The notes beneath the pieces are model-generated. The model saw only the letters and a list, made by a program, of their open reading frames with translations. It was not told the DNA's origin and searched no databases. Both the position numbers and the translations under genes were made by a program. A stretch of 64,000 nucleotides of DNA from Quercus robur. Lineage: Eukaryota; Streptophyta; Magnoliopsida; Fagales; Fagaceae. Below, piece after piece: positions 35,936-49,493 of this stretch (positions are counted from its first letter, which is position 1; each line of letters starts with the position of its first letter). The stretch is from NCBI RefSeq assembly GCF_932294415.1, contig NC_065543.1, positions 25,414,530 to 25,478,529 of the forward strand, in the 5' to 3' direction.

Positions 35936-36287
35936 AAATCGTGGTGGAAGACTAGTCTACTACACAGTTAACGGAGCAAACTGATTTCTTTAATTAATTA
36001 TTACCAGTTCGTGAACCCTAAATGACCGCATACAATGTCATACATATTAATTTAAATCGTGGTGGAAGACTAGTCTACTACACAGTTGACGGAGCAAACT
36101 GATTTCTTTAATTAATTATAACCAGTTCGTGAACCCTAAATGACCTTATACAATGTCATACATATTAATTTAAATCGTGGTGGAAGACTAGTCTACTGCA
36201 CAGTAGACCGAGCAAACTGATTTCTTTAATTAATTATTACCAGTTCGTGAACCCTAAATGACCGCATTCAATGTCATTCATATTACA
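35936..36287 (+). repeat. 118-bp tandem repeat, three units
   Basis: Same unit as at 1858, starting at 35936, 36054 and 36172, each 118 bp apart. Unit 2 carries private changes (ACCTTATA instead of ACCGCATA). Confidence 0.9.
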
Positions 36288-36347
36288 TAGGACAATGTTT
36301 ATTTATTTGTTTTTATTAGACAATTAATATCATACATAGGAGGCCAA

Positions 36348-38221
36348 TAGGGGTGGCAATTTTTATCCATATCCATAAAACCCACCCATTACCCATCTAA
36401 TCTGGATAAGTCTTAACCCAACCCATTTGAATATTTGGCTTAAATGGGTAAAAGACCCATTAGGTTATTTAATTATATGGGTCTTAATGGATAAACCCAC
36501 TAATACCCACTAAAACTCATTTAAAATTTAAATAAACAACATGAAATCTAAATTTCTAGAAAATGACCAAAATACCCCCAAAACTCAAAAAATGACTAAA
36601 ATACCTTTGAAACCCAAAAAATGACCAAAATACCTCCAAAACCTTAAAATTACCAAAATATCTCCACCCAAACCCCAAAAAAAGACCAAAATACCCTCGA
36701 AACTTGGAAATTACCAAAATACCCCCAAAACCTAAAAAATTACTAAAATACCCCCCCGAAACCCAAAAAATGTCCAAAATACCCCCAAAACCCACAAAAT
36801 GACCAAAATACCCCCGAAATCTAAAAATTACCAAAAACTTCTGAAACTTAGAAATTTACCGAAATACCCAAAAAATATAAAAATTATTGAAATACCCCTA
36901 AAACCTAAAAGATGACAAAATTGCCCTTGTAACCTAAAAATGACTGAAATACCCTTAGATCTTAAAAATGATCAAAATAACCCAGAAACCTAAAAAATTA
37001 CCGAAATTCCCTTGAAACCTATAAAATGATTGAAATACTTTTAGAGCCTTTAATTTCTCAAAAATATCCCCGAAACATCCAAAATACCCCAAACCTCTAT
37101 TTTGGTAATTTTAGATGTTTTAGGTGTATTTTGGTCGTCTAACATGTTTAGGGGTATTTTGGTTATAATTTAGGTTTCAGGGATTTTTATCAATCATTTT
37201 TTTAGGTTTTGGGGTATTTTTATCATTTTTTAGGTTTCAGGATATTTTGGTAATTTTTTAAGTTTCAGGGGGTATTTCAATCATTTTTTAGGTTTAGGAG
37301 GTATTTCAGTCATTTTTTAGGTTTTAGATGTATTTCAGTCATTTTTTAGGTTTAGGGGTATTTTGGTAATTTTTAGGTGTTGGGGGTATTTTGGTTATTT
37401 TTTTAGGTTTTGGGGGTATTTTGGTAATTTTTTTAGGTTTTGGGGTTATTTCGATCATTTTTTAGGTTTTAGGGTATTTCGATCATTTTTAGGTTTCAAG
37501 GTATTTCGGTCATTTTTTAAGTTTAGGGGGTATTTTGGTAATTTTATAAGTTTCGGGGAGGTATTCGGTCTTTTTTTGGTTACGGGGTAATTTGATAATT
37601 TTCTTTTAGGTTTCGAGAGTATTTTAGTCATTTTCTAGGTTTCAAAGGCATTTTGGTCATCTTTTAGGTTTTAGGGGTATTTTTGGTATTATTAAGGTTT
37701 TGGGGGTATTTCGGTCATTTTTCAAGTTTAGGGGGGTATTTTGGTAATTTTATAGGTTTTGGGGGGTATTTTGGTAATTTTTTAGGTTTTGGGGATATTT
37801 TGGACATTTTAGATTTTTTGGGGGGTATTTTGCTCATTTTAGAGATTTTGGAGGTATTTTGGTCATTTTAGTGGTTTTTAAGCATATTTGGTGATTTTAG
37901 AGATATCGGGGGTATTTTGGTCATTTTAGAGGTTTCATGGGTATTTTTCTCATTTTAGAGATTTTGGTGATATTTTGGTCATTTTAGTGGTTTTTGAGCA
38001 TATTTGGTAATTTTAGAGATATCGAGGGTATTTTTGTTATTTTAGAGAGTCCATGGGTATTTTGCTCATTTTAGAGATTTTGATGATATTTAGCTCATTT
38101 TAGAGATTTTGGGGATAATTTATATATAAACGGGTCGTAAATAGATAAATGGATAATTACACACTCAAACCATTTATAACTCAACCCATTTATGACCCAA
38201 CCCACCCATTTGCCACCCCTA
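36348..38221. mobile_element. hAT-like element with inverted minisatellite arms, copy 2
   Basis: Paralogue of 2156-4115, 1874 bp instead of 1960. Ends TAGGGGTGGCAAT and TTTGCCACCCCTA. Flanks GAGGCCAA and AAGGCCGA are decayed copies of the same 8-bp duplication. The arms switch orientation near 37095. The length difference comes from gain or loss of single roughly 29-bp minisatellite units. Frames such as 36834-36556 (minus) or 37363-37590 (plus) encode only low-complexity GYFGHF-like repeats and are not genes. Confidence 0.78.
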
Positions 38222-38311
38222 AAGGCCGATAAGTTTTTTTCTTTTGAGGAAAAGAAGTCGGATAAGTTAAGGATATGTAATGAAAAATGTTGCATACGAG
38301 GATATACATCT

Positions 38312-39812
38312 TGTTGAAAGGTTATATACTTTACTAGAGGTTATATAGACACATACCTTTGGTGGAACAGATCATCAAATTGTCGGATCTTGTTGTAGGA
38401 GAGGCTACTAGAGTCTCCTAATTTCCATGCTCCATCTTCTAGGGAACAGTATATTGTGTCCTAGAGAGATGGCTTGTCACGCCTCAAACTCCAAAGGGTC
38501 CAAAGCATGAGAAAGATGTCTCAAGTATCTATAGATTTTTTTTTTTTTTCTTTTTGACAATTCAATCCACATAAATCATATCAAGTACCAACATCAAGAA
38601 TTATCATAATAATTTCATTGAATATACTCTCAAAGTAAGTCAGAGCTCTAAGCAATAATTACAAGGACCATTGGCCACAAAAGAATAGAGGTCTAAATAA
38701 ATAATTATATATCATCAGCTTATCCCATCAGTGAGAATAATGTCACAACCACTATAATATACAAAAGAATGAGTTAAGCCTATTCTAATATGTACATCGT
38801 CTAATATCTCCATTACAAAAGTTCAGCCTCCATCAGTAATTAGTCTAACTACTGTTAGCCACCAAAAAGTTCTCTCAAAAGATTGTTACCTACTCTGAAA
38901 ATTTTATAAAATAATGGAATGAGACAGAGACCAGTAAGTAGCATAATTAATGGGCGGTGGGGGAAATGGAAGTTTCATTTTCAATAATAATAATATGCTA
39001 TGACAAGAATAATTTAATAATGAAACACAAAGTTTTTCAAAGTAAATACCTTGAAACTATATACTAGAATCTATGAGCACCAACAATATAATTTCCAAAC
39101 CCATAATATCTAACATAAGGTAAATTATCACAAATATACCACACTACCACATAGACCAGTCAAGGGATCCATCCATTCACAACTGGCATGATATTGTCCT
39201 CTCTGGTATGCAAACTCTTCACCCCATGGACATCAGCCCCACCTATACCCTCAAGGTTTTTCTTTCCCCCCATGGGCAGCAGAGAGAGTGCATCAAATAG
39301 GACCTCTATTGCATGTGTTCTCTTAGCCCCATGGGCAACAGCCTCACCCACACACAATCAACGTATCTCTTCCCTCTATAGGTAGCAAGGAAGATCGCGT
39401 CATCCAAAGTGAAAAGGCACTGACCTGGATTTGATTTCGTTGTCACAAAAACTACGGAAACTAAATCGAGTGATCACCGGGAAATCACACATGGCATGGT
39501 GTTAAAACCACATAAAACTCACAGGTTACATTACTTTGAAACACATAGTTTAAATCCAGGTAGTTTCAGAAAACCCTTAAATAATCTAACTTCTACAAAG
39601 TTTGTAAGGTTTTCAACTTCATTTTTGTCAAGAGATTTTTTATCAATTTCCCATATAACAAGACAAGATAAGCATCTTTAAATTTTCTAATATACCATAA
39701 AATCCATGATTTCCTTATCAAAGATTAAATAAAAGATGTCCATTTTTTTATATCAACAATTCATGCATTTCCCCAAATGCAATACCAAATATGATGCATT
39801 TTCATATATATA

Positions 39813-39852
<40 letters not shown>

Positions 39853-41240
39853 GGTTATGACATAGTAGTTTTTAGGAAAATATAGTTTCCATAGGTAGTT
39901 TCCAACAGTGTGTCTAACCCAAAAACAACATTTATGCAACATGTTTATTTTTCAAAAATCCCATTAAAAAGCTACTTACCTCGCAACCGCAAAAGCCTAA
40001 TTCTCCAAGCTCCAAGGAGATTAGCTAGAACCTAAACAATATCAAGTAAACCTATCACAATAAGCATAGAGCTTGAAATTGTATCTAGCTACAATTTAAG
40101 AATTGCCAAATGAGCACTTAATTAGGCAAGCCTAGTATTTAACCTCATCAATAATAATATATTCTACTTCCAAAGTTTTTCAACAAATTGATTCACAAGG
40201 CATAAACTCCAATTTATAAAGTTAACTCATTTAATAACATCTCCAACATTATGACTAGCTTTCATAAAATTTACACTACATTAAGAGACCCATGAAAGCA
40301 AAATCAAAATATCCTTCAAGACAAGAAATTTAGAACTTCAACTAACTCCAAATAAACCCAGTGGCAATGGAAAAATTAGATTTACCAACCATCACATGTT
40401 ATAACTCAAAACCCCTAAATTTTCCACCATAAATAAACCTTAAGTAGTCATCATTAACACAAACCATATACCCACTCATCAAATAATTCCACCAATACAA
40501 AACCCATACATACAAACACATAAATATCACTTCCAATGCTCATAAATCACATGGGTAATATTATTAAAGTTTAGATAAAAAAAACCTCAAGTAAAAGTGT
40601 AAAACCCACCAAAAGATTAGAAATTTTTTCCTCAAAGAAAAGATGTGAAGGTGCTTATGGGTTCTTAAGGATTTTCCAGTGACATTGTCAAAAAAATGAT
40701 GGTGGAAATGGTGGTATGGAGGTACCGACAGGAGAATTTGAGGGAGTGAAGAGAAGTGTTAGACGGAAATGAAAAAGAAGAAAAATAGTGAAAAGAGAAG
40801 TGAGGAGCCGGTCAAAGAAATAAGGAGATGAGTGAAAATGAGTGGTGGGGAATGGTGTTAGGTGGGGGGCACGTGGGAAATTAAAAAAAAAAAAAAAATC
40901 TGATCTTTACTTTTTTTTTTTTGTCTAATTAACTGGGACGTTACATGGCTTATTTTGAGAGAGCACTCAAAAACTATACATATGTTCACTCACTGTATCT
41001 CTCTTATTAATCTAACTGATGTAGGAGTATTTTAAATACTAATAAAGATTCACTTACTATCAGATATATGTGATCCCTAAAAGATCTCATTTGTTAAGTT
41101 TAAATTACTCCACTACTGATATTGATAACTCATATCAATATCAATTGGTTTAAATTTAAACTTACTTATCAGATAACCCATGTGGATGATCCATTGGCCA
41201 TGGTTTATGAGCTGGGTCAAAACCAGCCTAATTTCTAACA
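38312..41240 (-). repeat. Copia 3' LTR, copy 2, with nested LTR
   Basis: Plus-strand ends TGTTGAAAGG and TTTCTAACA; 453 bp once the insertion 38475-40945 and one target copy are removed. Compared with the 5' LTR remnant it lacks about 55 bp between two GTTGC-like words; copy 1 shares this deletion. Confidence 0.85.
38475..40945. mobile_element. Nested solo LTR, TSD TGGCT
   Basis: 2471 bp, TGTCACGCCTCAAAC...GGGACGTTACA, with exact 5-bp repeats TGGCT at 38470-38474 and 40946-40950. Contains (TA)n at about 39817-39848, no coding sequence and no second LTR. It is the undeleted form of 4380-5234, which shows that the deletion occurred in copy 1. Confidence 0.85.
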
Positions 41241-42397
41241 TCTCCCACTCGTCCACACTGGGTATTACAGTCAAAACTGGCTCCTCTCAATCTCTTGCCC
41301 AATCCTCTCTTTAGAAAAAAAAAATGGAGTGTGCGACCTAATGAGAAGGTGTAGGGTAGGAGTACTATATTAAGTCACCATCTAAACTAACATAGTACAT
41401 CACTCATAATATCTCGTCTATGCCCTAGATTATTTGATCGCACCCGATCAAGTTTCTTTAATCCCTCATGAGCTTAAAACTCAAAGCAACACTTGATCCT
41501 ATACCATATAATATGCTTATGATTATGTTGAAAAAAAAAATCCTCATAATCGCCCAGGCTATGAGCCATAAAATAAATGGTGTGTTCTAAATAATTTTCC
41601 CTAGACACTCATGTCAATTCATTCACACTTGACCGCTTTCCTAAACATGCTCCGCGAGACCGTATATATCATGGCCCTGAGATGACATGCTAAAGTAGCG
41701 ACATCAAACATTCATTTCATGACATAGTTCTAGGTCGAAAAAAAAAAGGGCACAAAATGGACCATATAATGGTCTACTAAGGCTCATATAGTGACGGAGT
41801 AGGGATCTATCCAATCACTCCCTTAATTGGTTGGCTATAGCATATACAGTATAATTTGTATGCTACAGTGGAGCTCTTACTCAACTAGGCTTGTCACACT
41901 CAAACACCGTACAAATCTTAGTCCAATTGCCACAAAGTCAACCCACCTGAGTTTCTCAACAAAGTTACACATCAAGTTCATGTACAAGATCTCACATTTG
42001 GCTTTATTCAAGCTTCATAAAATTGTGAATACACATCAAATGCGACTCCCATAAGTCTCATCTTAGCCTAGCTAAGGCGACATTCATTATATTATCTTGC
42101 ACGCTTGCCTAAGTGTCAAGATGATCACTTACTTGATTTACAAAAAAACAAAGTGATCACTTTGTCTCATCCTACTCGCTACTTAAGTGCTAGGGTGATC
42201 ACCTATGTGAGTAGACCGATCTAAGCCTAGTGACATATTCTCAAATAATGTGTGCTCAGTATGCAATATCAATCACATCACAAGATGAATCAAAATGTAT
42301 AACATCATTATTGCATAAAGTATGAATAAACATAAATGTCAATAAGGTATCCAAAAACATATCAAATCCTGCAAAGTCCCAAACTCCTAACATGAGC

Positions 42398-44139
42398 CTA
42401 AAAGGCATCTCTAGCAATGGCTTTAGCAAGTGGATCAGCCACCATCCTGCTAGTGGAGATATGTTGGAGGATCACCTCTCCTTGTGTAATAGCAAGACGA
42501 ATGTAGTTATAACGAGTCTGTATGTGTTTGCTTTTGCTATGATACTTAGGATCTTTAGTATGAGCCAAGGCTGCCATACTATCATAATACATCTTTAATG
42601 CTTCATCTGCAAGAGATGTCACCCTTAGGCTTTGGAAAAATCTCTTTAACCAAACAGCCTCTTGTGTTGCTGTTGAACAAGCAACATACTCAAACTCCAT
42701 TGTGGATAAAGCAATGCAAGACTGTTTCTTACTGCACCAAGAGATAGCTACACCACTAAGTAGAAATGCATAACCTATAGCAGACTTGCGCTCATCTCTA
42801 GCACTAGCCCAATTAGCGTCAGAATAACCTCTCAATCTCAAATCTCCACCCTGATAGCAAAGAATGAGATCTGATGTCCCACGAAGGTATCGAAAAATCC
42901 TCTTAATTGCTTGCTAATGAACAAGTCTTGGATTACTTTGATAACAACTAACCATACCAACTGCAAAACAGATGTCTAGTCGAGTACACAACATAGCATA
43001 CATCAGACTTCCAACTGCACTTGTGTAGGGAACTCTTGCAATTTCTCTCTTTTCCTTTTCTGATTTAGGGCAATCTTCAAGGCTTAATGAATGTCCCTTC
43101 TCAATTGGAGTGTCTATGGGTTTGGAATTATGCCTATGGAATCGCTCTAAGATCATCTTTATGTAAGTTTCTTGAGACAAACCAAGAAGCTTCTTTAAGC
43201 AATCCCTGAAAATCTTAACTTCAAGCACATAATTAGCCTCTCCCATGTCCTTCATTTCAAAAATAGAGGACAACCACCTTTTGGTGGTGACAATCATCTC
43301 CATATCATTTCCAGCCAACAAAATGTTGTCCACATACAAAGACAGGATAAGTAAACTCTTTCCTGATCATTTGACATACACACAATGGTCTTCTTCCATC
43401 ATTTCGAAACTAATCAAAATAATAGCCTTATGAAATTTGAAATACCATTGTCTAAATGCTTGCTTTAGGCCATAAATGGAAGGCTTAAGGCAGCACACTT
43501 TGCGCCCTTGTTCCTTGACCTCAAAGCCAACAGGTTGATCCATATAGATCCCCTCATCTTGTTCTCCATTGAGAAATGTAGTCTTTACATCCATTTGTAA
43601 GAGTTCCAAATCCAAATGTGCAACAATAGCTAGAATAAGGTGAATAGAGACAAATCTCACTATCGAGGAGAAAGTCTCTTCATAGTCTATCCCTTCACTT
43701 TGGGTATAGCATTTTGCCATGAGACAAGCCTTATATTTGTCAATTGATCCATCTACCTTGCGCTTTATTTTAAAACCCACTTGTTTCCAATGGTCTTGCA
43801 CCTAGGCGAAAGGTCAACCAACTCCCAAACTTGATTCTTTGCCATAGAATCCATCTCATCCCTCATAGCAACTACCCATTCATGTGAAGCAGGTGAAGCT
43901 AATGCTTCCTCATAGGAAGCAGGCTCATCAAGGTCCAGTGAATCATATATAAAAGATTCCCCCTCAATCTCAAAATGACAACGGGGAATAGTTCCACGTT
44001 CACTTATATGTACCTTGGATCCTTGTGTGTCACTATATAGCGATTTGCTCCCACTAGGAGCCAAATCACTCCCACTATCTTTGGCGATTTCAAGATGAAG
44101 TTGTGATTCTCCACCCTTGCCTAAAGATGTATGACACAT
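42398..44139 (-). pseudogene. Copia RT and RNase H remnant
   Basis: Minus frames 44139-43765, 43801-43367, 43339-42914 and 42841-42398 cover the linker (PASYEEALAS, WVVAMRDEMDSM), RT palm (QMDVKTTFLNGEQDEGIYM), a YVDN box in place of YVDD (near 43335), the GEANYVLEVKI and LGLSQETYIKMILERF segments, AVGSLMYAMLCTR, and RNase H (GYSDANWA, CSKKQSCIALSTME, MVADPLAKAI). Frame changes and stops separate the pieces. The RT catalytic box change and breaks make the enzyme nonfunctional. Confidence 0.9.
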
Positions 44140-44211
44140 TCAAGTTTCTTGCAACTCATAAAGCTAAAGATCTTGTTTTGGTTCACTGATGCTTGGAAAA
44201 TCATCTTCAAT

Positions 44212-45185
44212 TGATAGGCCAAAAATATATTGACCCCTTTGGAAAATTAATTAATTGATTATCCAAGTTAATTAATTAAGTCAATTTAACATGCAATAGT
44301 GTGGTAGTACAAACAAATCACCAAATAACTAAATGCAACGGAAAATAAATTTGACACGGGTGATTTATTTACGAATGGGGAAAACCACCGAGGCAAAACC
44401 CTATCGGGTGAATTTAAGATCACCACTCCTGAGAATCCACTATTATCAATCACAAGCAGTTACAAGTAAAAGGAATTCCAATACCTAATACAAACCTATA
44501 GTTGAACCTTTACCCTAATACCCAATTGGACTTATATTGTAGCGGCAATCTCTCCGTTCAATGCACAAATCCCAATACGCGACTAACCAATGATGTACGG
44601 ATCCCAGTACGTGACTAACACACCAACTTGAGAAAGATTGTTGGTTGCAAGGTTCTTCAGTTCATCAATAGTGAAGATCAGAAAGCTCCTTGGTCACAAA
44701 ACCCTTGGCATAAAGATGTAGTAGCTTCTATAGAGAATATGACGAACTAGGGCAATTTCTATCTCCGGTCATAATATGCATGGATTATTCTTTTGCAACG
44801 CCTTGCATCACTTGTGACGACTCTTAAAATAATCCTTATATATGTCAAAGGTTGTGAGACAAGAAACCCTACGTAAATACTCAAGGATATGCATGTAATC
44901 AAATCTGGAAAACCTAATTTTGTAATTCTTGACAGATATAGCTTGTGTCGAGCTTCTTTCGAGCTTCAACATTAGATCTCGATAGAAGTCTTTTTGTTGA
45001 GACTACTGTCAAAAATTAATGAACAACACTTCCTTCACTTGTTTCTTGGTCAGACTTGCATGGTTTCAATACTAAACTTGAAAACTTGTTTCTTGAAGTA
45101 TTAAACCCATCCTACATTTACCCAATTACAAGTAAAGTGCATTTTGTCAAAGGATTAGCCAATTACATCAAATATGTCCCTAACA
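44212..45185 (-). mobile_element. Solo LTR in copia integrase, TSD TCAAT
   Basis: 974 bp, TGATAGGCC...TCCCTAACA in plus orientation, with TCAAT at 44207-44211 and 45186-45190. It separates the integrase C-terminal frame from the RT linker. Related copies in the opposite orientation are at 48569-49493 and 52085-53092. Confidence 0.85.
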
Positions 45186-46283
45186 TCAATGAAGTTGACA
45201 TCATGAGACTCTATCTCAATCATTCCACCATCAGAATGTTCACCATACATTACATACTTTAAGCTTTCTGAATATCTTATAAAGATTTTCTTACTTGCTC
45301 TAGGGCTCGATTTCCCATACTTATGGGAAGTACTATGAACAAAACCTGCATAACCCCAACACCATAAGTTCTCCAAATTGGGTTTTGCACCAATCCATAA
45401 CTCATATGGTGTTATGGGAACTGACTTAGAAGGCACACGGTTAAGGATGTAGGCAGCAGTCAACAATGCATCCCCGCAAAATGAAATTGGAAGGTAGCTT
45501 GCACCATCATCGATCTAACCATCTCTAATATAGAGTACGATTCCTTCTCTTTGCAACACCATTTTGTTATGGAGTACCAGGAATCGTCAATTGCCTGCGT
45601 ATCCCTTTTTCCTTACACAATTCCTGAAACTATTTAGGCAAATATTCATGACCCCTATTAGTTTGAAAAACCTTTAGGTTCTTTTCTTTCTGATTCTCAA
45701 CCTCTTCCATAAAGCACTTAAAGTAATCCAATGCTTCAAAGCGATGGGAGATCAGATAGACATAACTAAAACATGAATAGTCATCTATAAATGTGAGAAA
45801 ATAAGAGGCTCCATGGCATGCCTTAACATTCATAGGTCCACATATGTCCAAATGGACTAATTCCAAAGGATGAGTTGCCCTTGGAGCCTTACCAAAAGGC
45901 TTCCTACAAGCCTTTCTAGCTAGACAAGGTTCACACATAGGTAGGCTTACATTAGTGATAGACCCCAATAGGCCTTCTCTAGCTAGTCTAGCCAATCTAT
46001 CTTTTCCTATGTGTCCAAGTCTAGCATGCCACATTACAGAGTCAGAAACATCATCATTATGAGCAATAAAGGAAAAAGAGGAATGATCTAAATCCAACAT
46101 ATAGAATTCGTTAGATAAATAACCATGTCCATACAAGGTTTTATTTAAATAAAAATCCAACTGAGAACCATTAAAACGAAAACTAAATCCAAGTTTAAGC
46201 ATAGTAAGTACTGAAAATAGATTACATTGTACACCAGGTGCATGAAGCACATCATGAAGAAGTAATGTACATCCCAAACGCAA
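45155..46283 (-). pseudogene. Copia GAG-pre-integrase and integrase remnant
   Basis: Frame 46283-45630 includes the GAG-pre-integrase zinc region (HARLGHIGKDRL..., CEPCLARKA), and the core start LVHLDICGPM with the first catalytic Asp, FIDDYS with the second. Frame 45466-45155 has TAAYILNRVPSKSVPITPYELW, the usual segment after the catalytic Glu. The frame between them is broken, and the end runs into the nested solo LTR. Confidence 0.88.
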
Positions 46284-46319
46284 TTTGAGCTGGTAGGTTC
46301 CAACTCCTATGACTTCTTC

Positions 46320-47337
46320 TTAAGCTCCGTTACCCAAAATAACATAATGTGTGCCTGTTGGTATCTTTTTGTAATCCACACACCCAACTCTATCTCTGGC
46401 TATATGTTTGGTTGCTCCTGAATCTACAATCCACCCAAGAATAGTATGAGCAAAAAAAACATGTGTACAAACATAAGTAATAGCAAAGTTGTTAAGAATG
46501 GATACCTTCTTCAGCTCAGTGCACTCACGAGCAAAGTGGCCCTTCTTACCACAGTTGTAGCACTTGATCTTTGTCTTGTCCTTCTCAGCACACTTGCCCT
46601 TTTGGCGCTTTGCTATCTTGCCTTCTTTAGGCCCAAGGTTACTAGCTCCTTTGGCATTCCTCCCTTGTCCTTTGCGTTTAGGCCTAAATGTCTTTTGCTG
46701 CCTAGATTGGGTGATAAGGAGGGTGTTTTGGTGCTCCACCATGCGCTCTACCTCAAGATCGAGATGACAAGAAATATCAGCAAAAGTCTTGATATTCTCA
46801 CTATGTGTCAAAACAAGCTTTATTTGCCCCTAGGTTCGGCAGTGAACGTATCACTGCTGTGACCTGTTGTTCATCAGAGAGATTATTGCTAGCAGCCTTT
46901 AGGTCATGAATCAATGCAGACATTGTCCTTAGATGTTCAGTCATGCTATGCTTTGAATCCATAACATATTGCTCAAACTTCAAAGTAATAGCTCGTAACC
47001 TAGTTGTTGAAGTCCCTCCATAGGCAATCTTAAGCTAGTTTCACATCTCTTGGGCATTTGGGTAGTCATTAAACTCCCCAATAAGATCATTGTGCATGCT
47101 ACTCAGCATAGTGAAGCATGCACAACGATCTTTCTTAACCTAAGACTCATAGGCCTCTAAGTCACGGTGATGTTAGGCAATATTCCCATTTTCAGGTCAC
47201 ATCATCACATTGGTTAGGGTTTCAAGGACCTCTTGTTCATTAAGCAGATATTAAATTTTTCTATGCCACATATCATAGTTGGTTTCATCTAGTTTCTCTC
47301 CTTTAGTTAGATCAGCAAATACATTCTTAGTGGCCAT
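46320..47337 (-). pseudogene. Copia gag and protease remnant
   Basis: The start ATG at 47337-47335 gives MATKNVFADLTKGEKLDETN, typical of copia Gag, followed by several stops before 46983. Later frames hold the UBN2-type Gag (MTEHLRTMSALIHDL), the CCHC zinc knuckle CYNCGKKGHFAREC (near 46560-46520) and the protease WIVDSGATKH (near 46430). Reading requires frame changes near 46805 and at TAA 46322-46320. Confidence 0.88.
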
Positions 47338-48140
47338 GTTCACTACATTCATTACACAAGTTGACATTAGCACATACATTTTTAAATTTTATTTCCAAAA
47401 ATCCAACTAGACCATGATATTCCTTTCTACATAGTGAGATTGAAAATTTTGCTAAGCTCATAACCCTCTCTCACTATGTAAATTGGAATAACAAATCTAA
47501 TTGATTTTAAATAAAATTTTGTGAAGAATAAAACATCACATCATCCACATATTAAATCATACATATAACATGTGTCCATAAATCTTTGTGCACAACACAT
47601 TGTGCATGGGCTCCACTATAAGACCCTTTGGTAATTTCATATAACATGCTAAAGACAAAATTTGAAAATTATAGGTAACTATGAAACACATCCCTTTACA
47701 TGGCTTCCAAAATTAAATTACATTGCCAAAAACAATGGCCCATAAAAAATTGCCAAAAACATTGGCCCAAAAAATTACATATTCAAGTACCCTACTACAA
47801 AGATTCTATTTGTAATTAAAAAAATTGTGGATGCCACGTTACCAAATAATTTCAAAAATTGTCTTATCCATCCACAATAACAATAAATAAAAATATACAT
47901 ATTGCATAAATTACCAATACAATCTCTAACTATAGAGATGAGCCAAAGAGTCTCATAAACCCTTTGGACACATATTCATCAATGCATTCATATAATTTCA
48001 ATTCAATCATATCACAATATGTTAAAAAGACATCATAAATTAATTCAAAAATTAAATAAATTCCATGCATAATTATACAGAAAATTAGGAAACTAATTTC
48101 ACAATTTTCTCATATTTTCACAAATTTATTTTAATATCAC

Positions 48141-48174
<34 letters not shown>

Positions 48175-48568
48175 CAATTGCCATCACAATTACATGTATT
48201 AAATATATGTCATACTAGAAAAAAGAGGTTTAATAAACAAGAACATTTATAATATAATAAGAAAACCCACTGTGCATGTTATAACATTTGATTTTCATAT
48301 AATTTTCTGTATTGTTATAACTTATAAGTTATTGCTATGTAAGCAATAACTACAAAATCCATATCTTGCAAAGTTATCCTTTGTAAACTACTATAACCCA
48401 ATCCACATAGCATTTGTAAACAATAGTGTTAGACTCACATAGCCACTCAACGTGTGGCTTATTTCATTGCTTAGTTCCCATGTTGAAGGAAACAAGTATA
48501 AGAATTTGTGTGTAACTAATACACCAAGTCACCAACGTAGGGCTCATCGCTTTAATTTATGGATAACT
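47338..48568 (-). other. Copia leader region
   Basis: AT-rich leader between gag and the nested solo LTR, with an A-run of about 29 bases (48146-48174). No gene seen. Confidence 0.6.
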
Positions 48569-49493
48569 GTTAAGGACATATTTAATGTAATTGGCTAATC
48601 CTTTAACAAAATGCACTTTACTTGTAATTGGGTAGATTTAGGATAGGTTTAGTACTTCAAGAAACAAGAGTTCAAGTCAAGTATTAAAGCCATGAAGATT
48701 GGACCAAAAACAAGTGAAGAAAAATTGTTCATTAAAACTCGACAGATACTTCGACAGAAACAGTATCTATTAAGATTTAAGAGCAAGCTCGACAAAAGTT
48801 GAATCTGTCGAGATCTGCGAAATCAGAATTTCCAAATCTGAGTTTTGGCCCTAGCTAACATGTATGTGTAGCGTTTCTTTTCTCACAACCCTAGACATAT
48901 ATAAGGCTTATTTTAAAGGCCGTTAGAGAACATACGCAGAAAGTGACCTAGTGCCCTATTCTCTCTGTAAGAAGTTACTGTGTCTTTTGCGCGTAAAGGT
49001 TTGTAACCAAGTACTTCTTGATCTTCATTGTTGATGAAGTGAAGAACTTTATAGCCAACAACATCTTCAAGTTGCTGGAGTTAGTCACGTACTAGGATCC
49101 GTGCATCATTAGTTAGTCACGTACTAGGATTTGTGTAAAAGAGTAACGTTCATATATTGAAGAGTTCAGAGGTTCTGAAGCAGTAGAAGGTTTCTGCTGT
49201 AAGTTCATCTATGGGGATTGTAGAGTCTAGGAGCAAAGATTTTGTACTAGATCTGAAACTTCTCTTTACTGTAGTGAATTGCTTTTCGGGAAGGTTTCCC
49301 CCAGATTTTTCACTGCGAAACTAGTTTGTTTCATTGGTTTTCTTGAGACATCATATCTTGTCTTATTTACTATTCTGTTGTGCATGATATTGATGTTTGT
49401 TTGTTTTAACAAGGTTTATTCATAATAAATCCAATTAACAACTTAGATTTAAAACTTGTTAATTCTATCAACTAGGGTCTAAATTTCCCAACA
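48569..49493 (+). mobile_element. Solo LTR in copia leader, TSD ATAAC
   Basis: 925 bp, TGTTAAGGACATATTT...TTTCCCAACA, flanked by ATAAC at 48564-48568 and 49494-49498. Its left part matches the other family members (ATTGGCTAATCCTTTAACAA). The right end differs, suggesting a subfamily. Confidence 0.85.

Larger units (their letters stand above)
23104..43065 (+). repeat. Segmental duplication, copy 2 (interrupted)
   Basis: Matches copy 1 (1-7354): 23104-23990 to 1-887, then after the gypsy element 34275 onward to 888 onward. Additional insertions private to copy 2 are the gypsy element (23991-34269) and the hAT-type element (35009-35680). The full-length nested LTR-like element at 38475-40945 is the undeleted form of copy 1's 4380-5234. 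From 43066 on copy 2 continues its copia element, where copy 1 jumps to another element. Confidence 0.93.

Noticed and set aside
36556..37871. Frames encoding GYFGHF-type repeats (also 61810-61589)
   Set aside because: Low-complexity translation of the inverted minisatellite.
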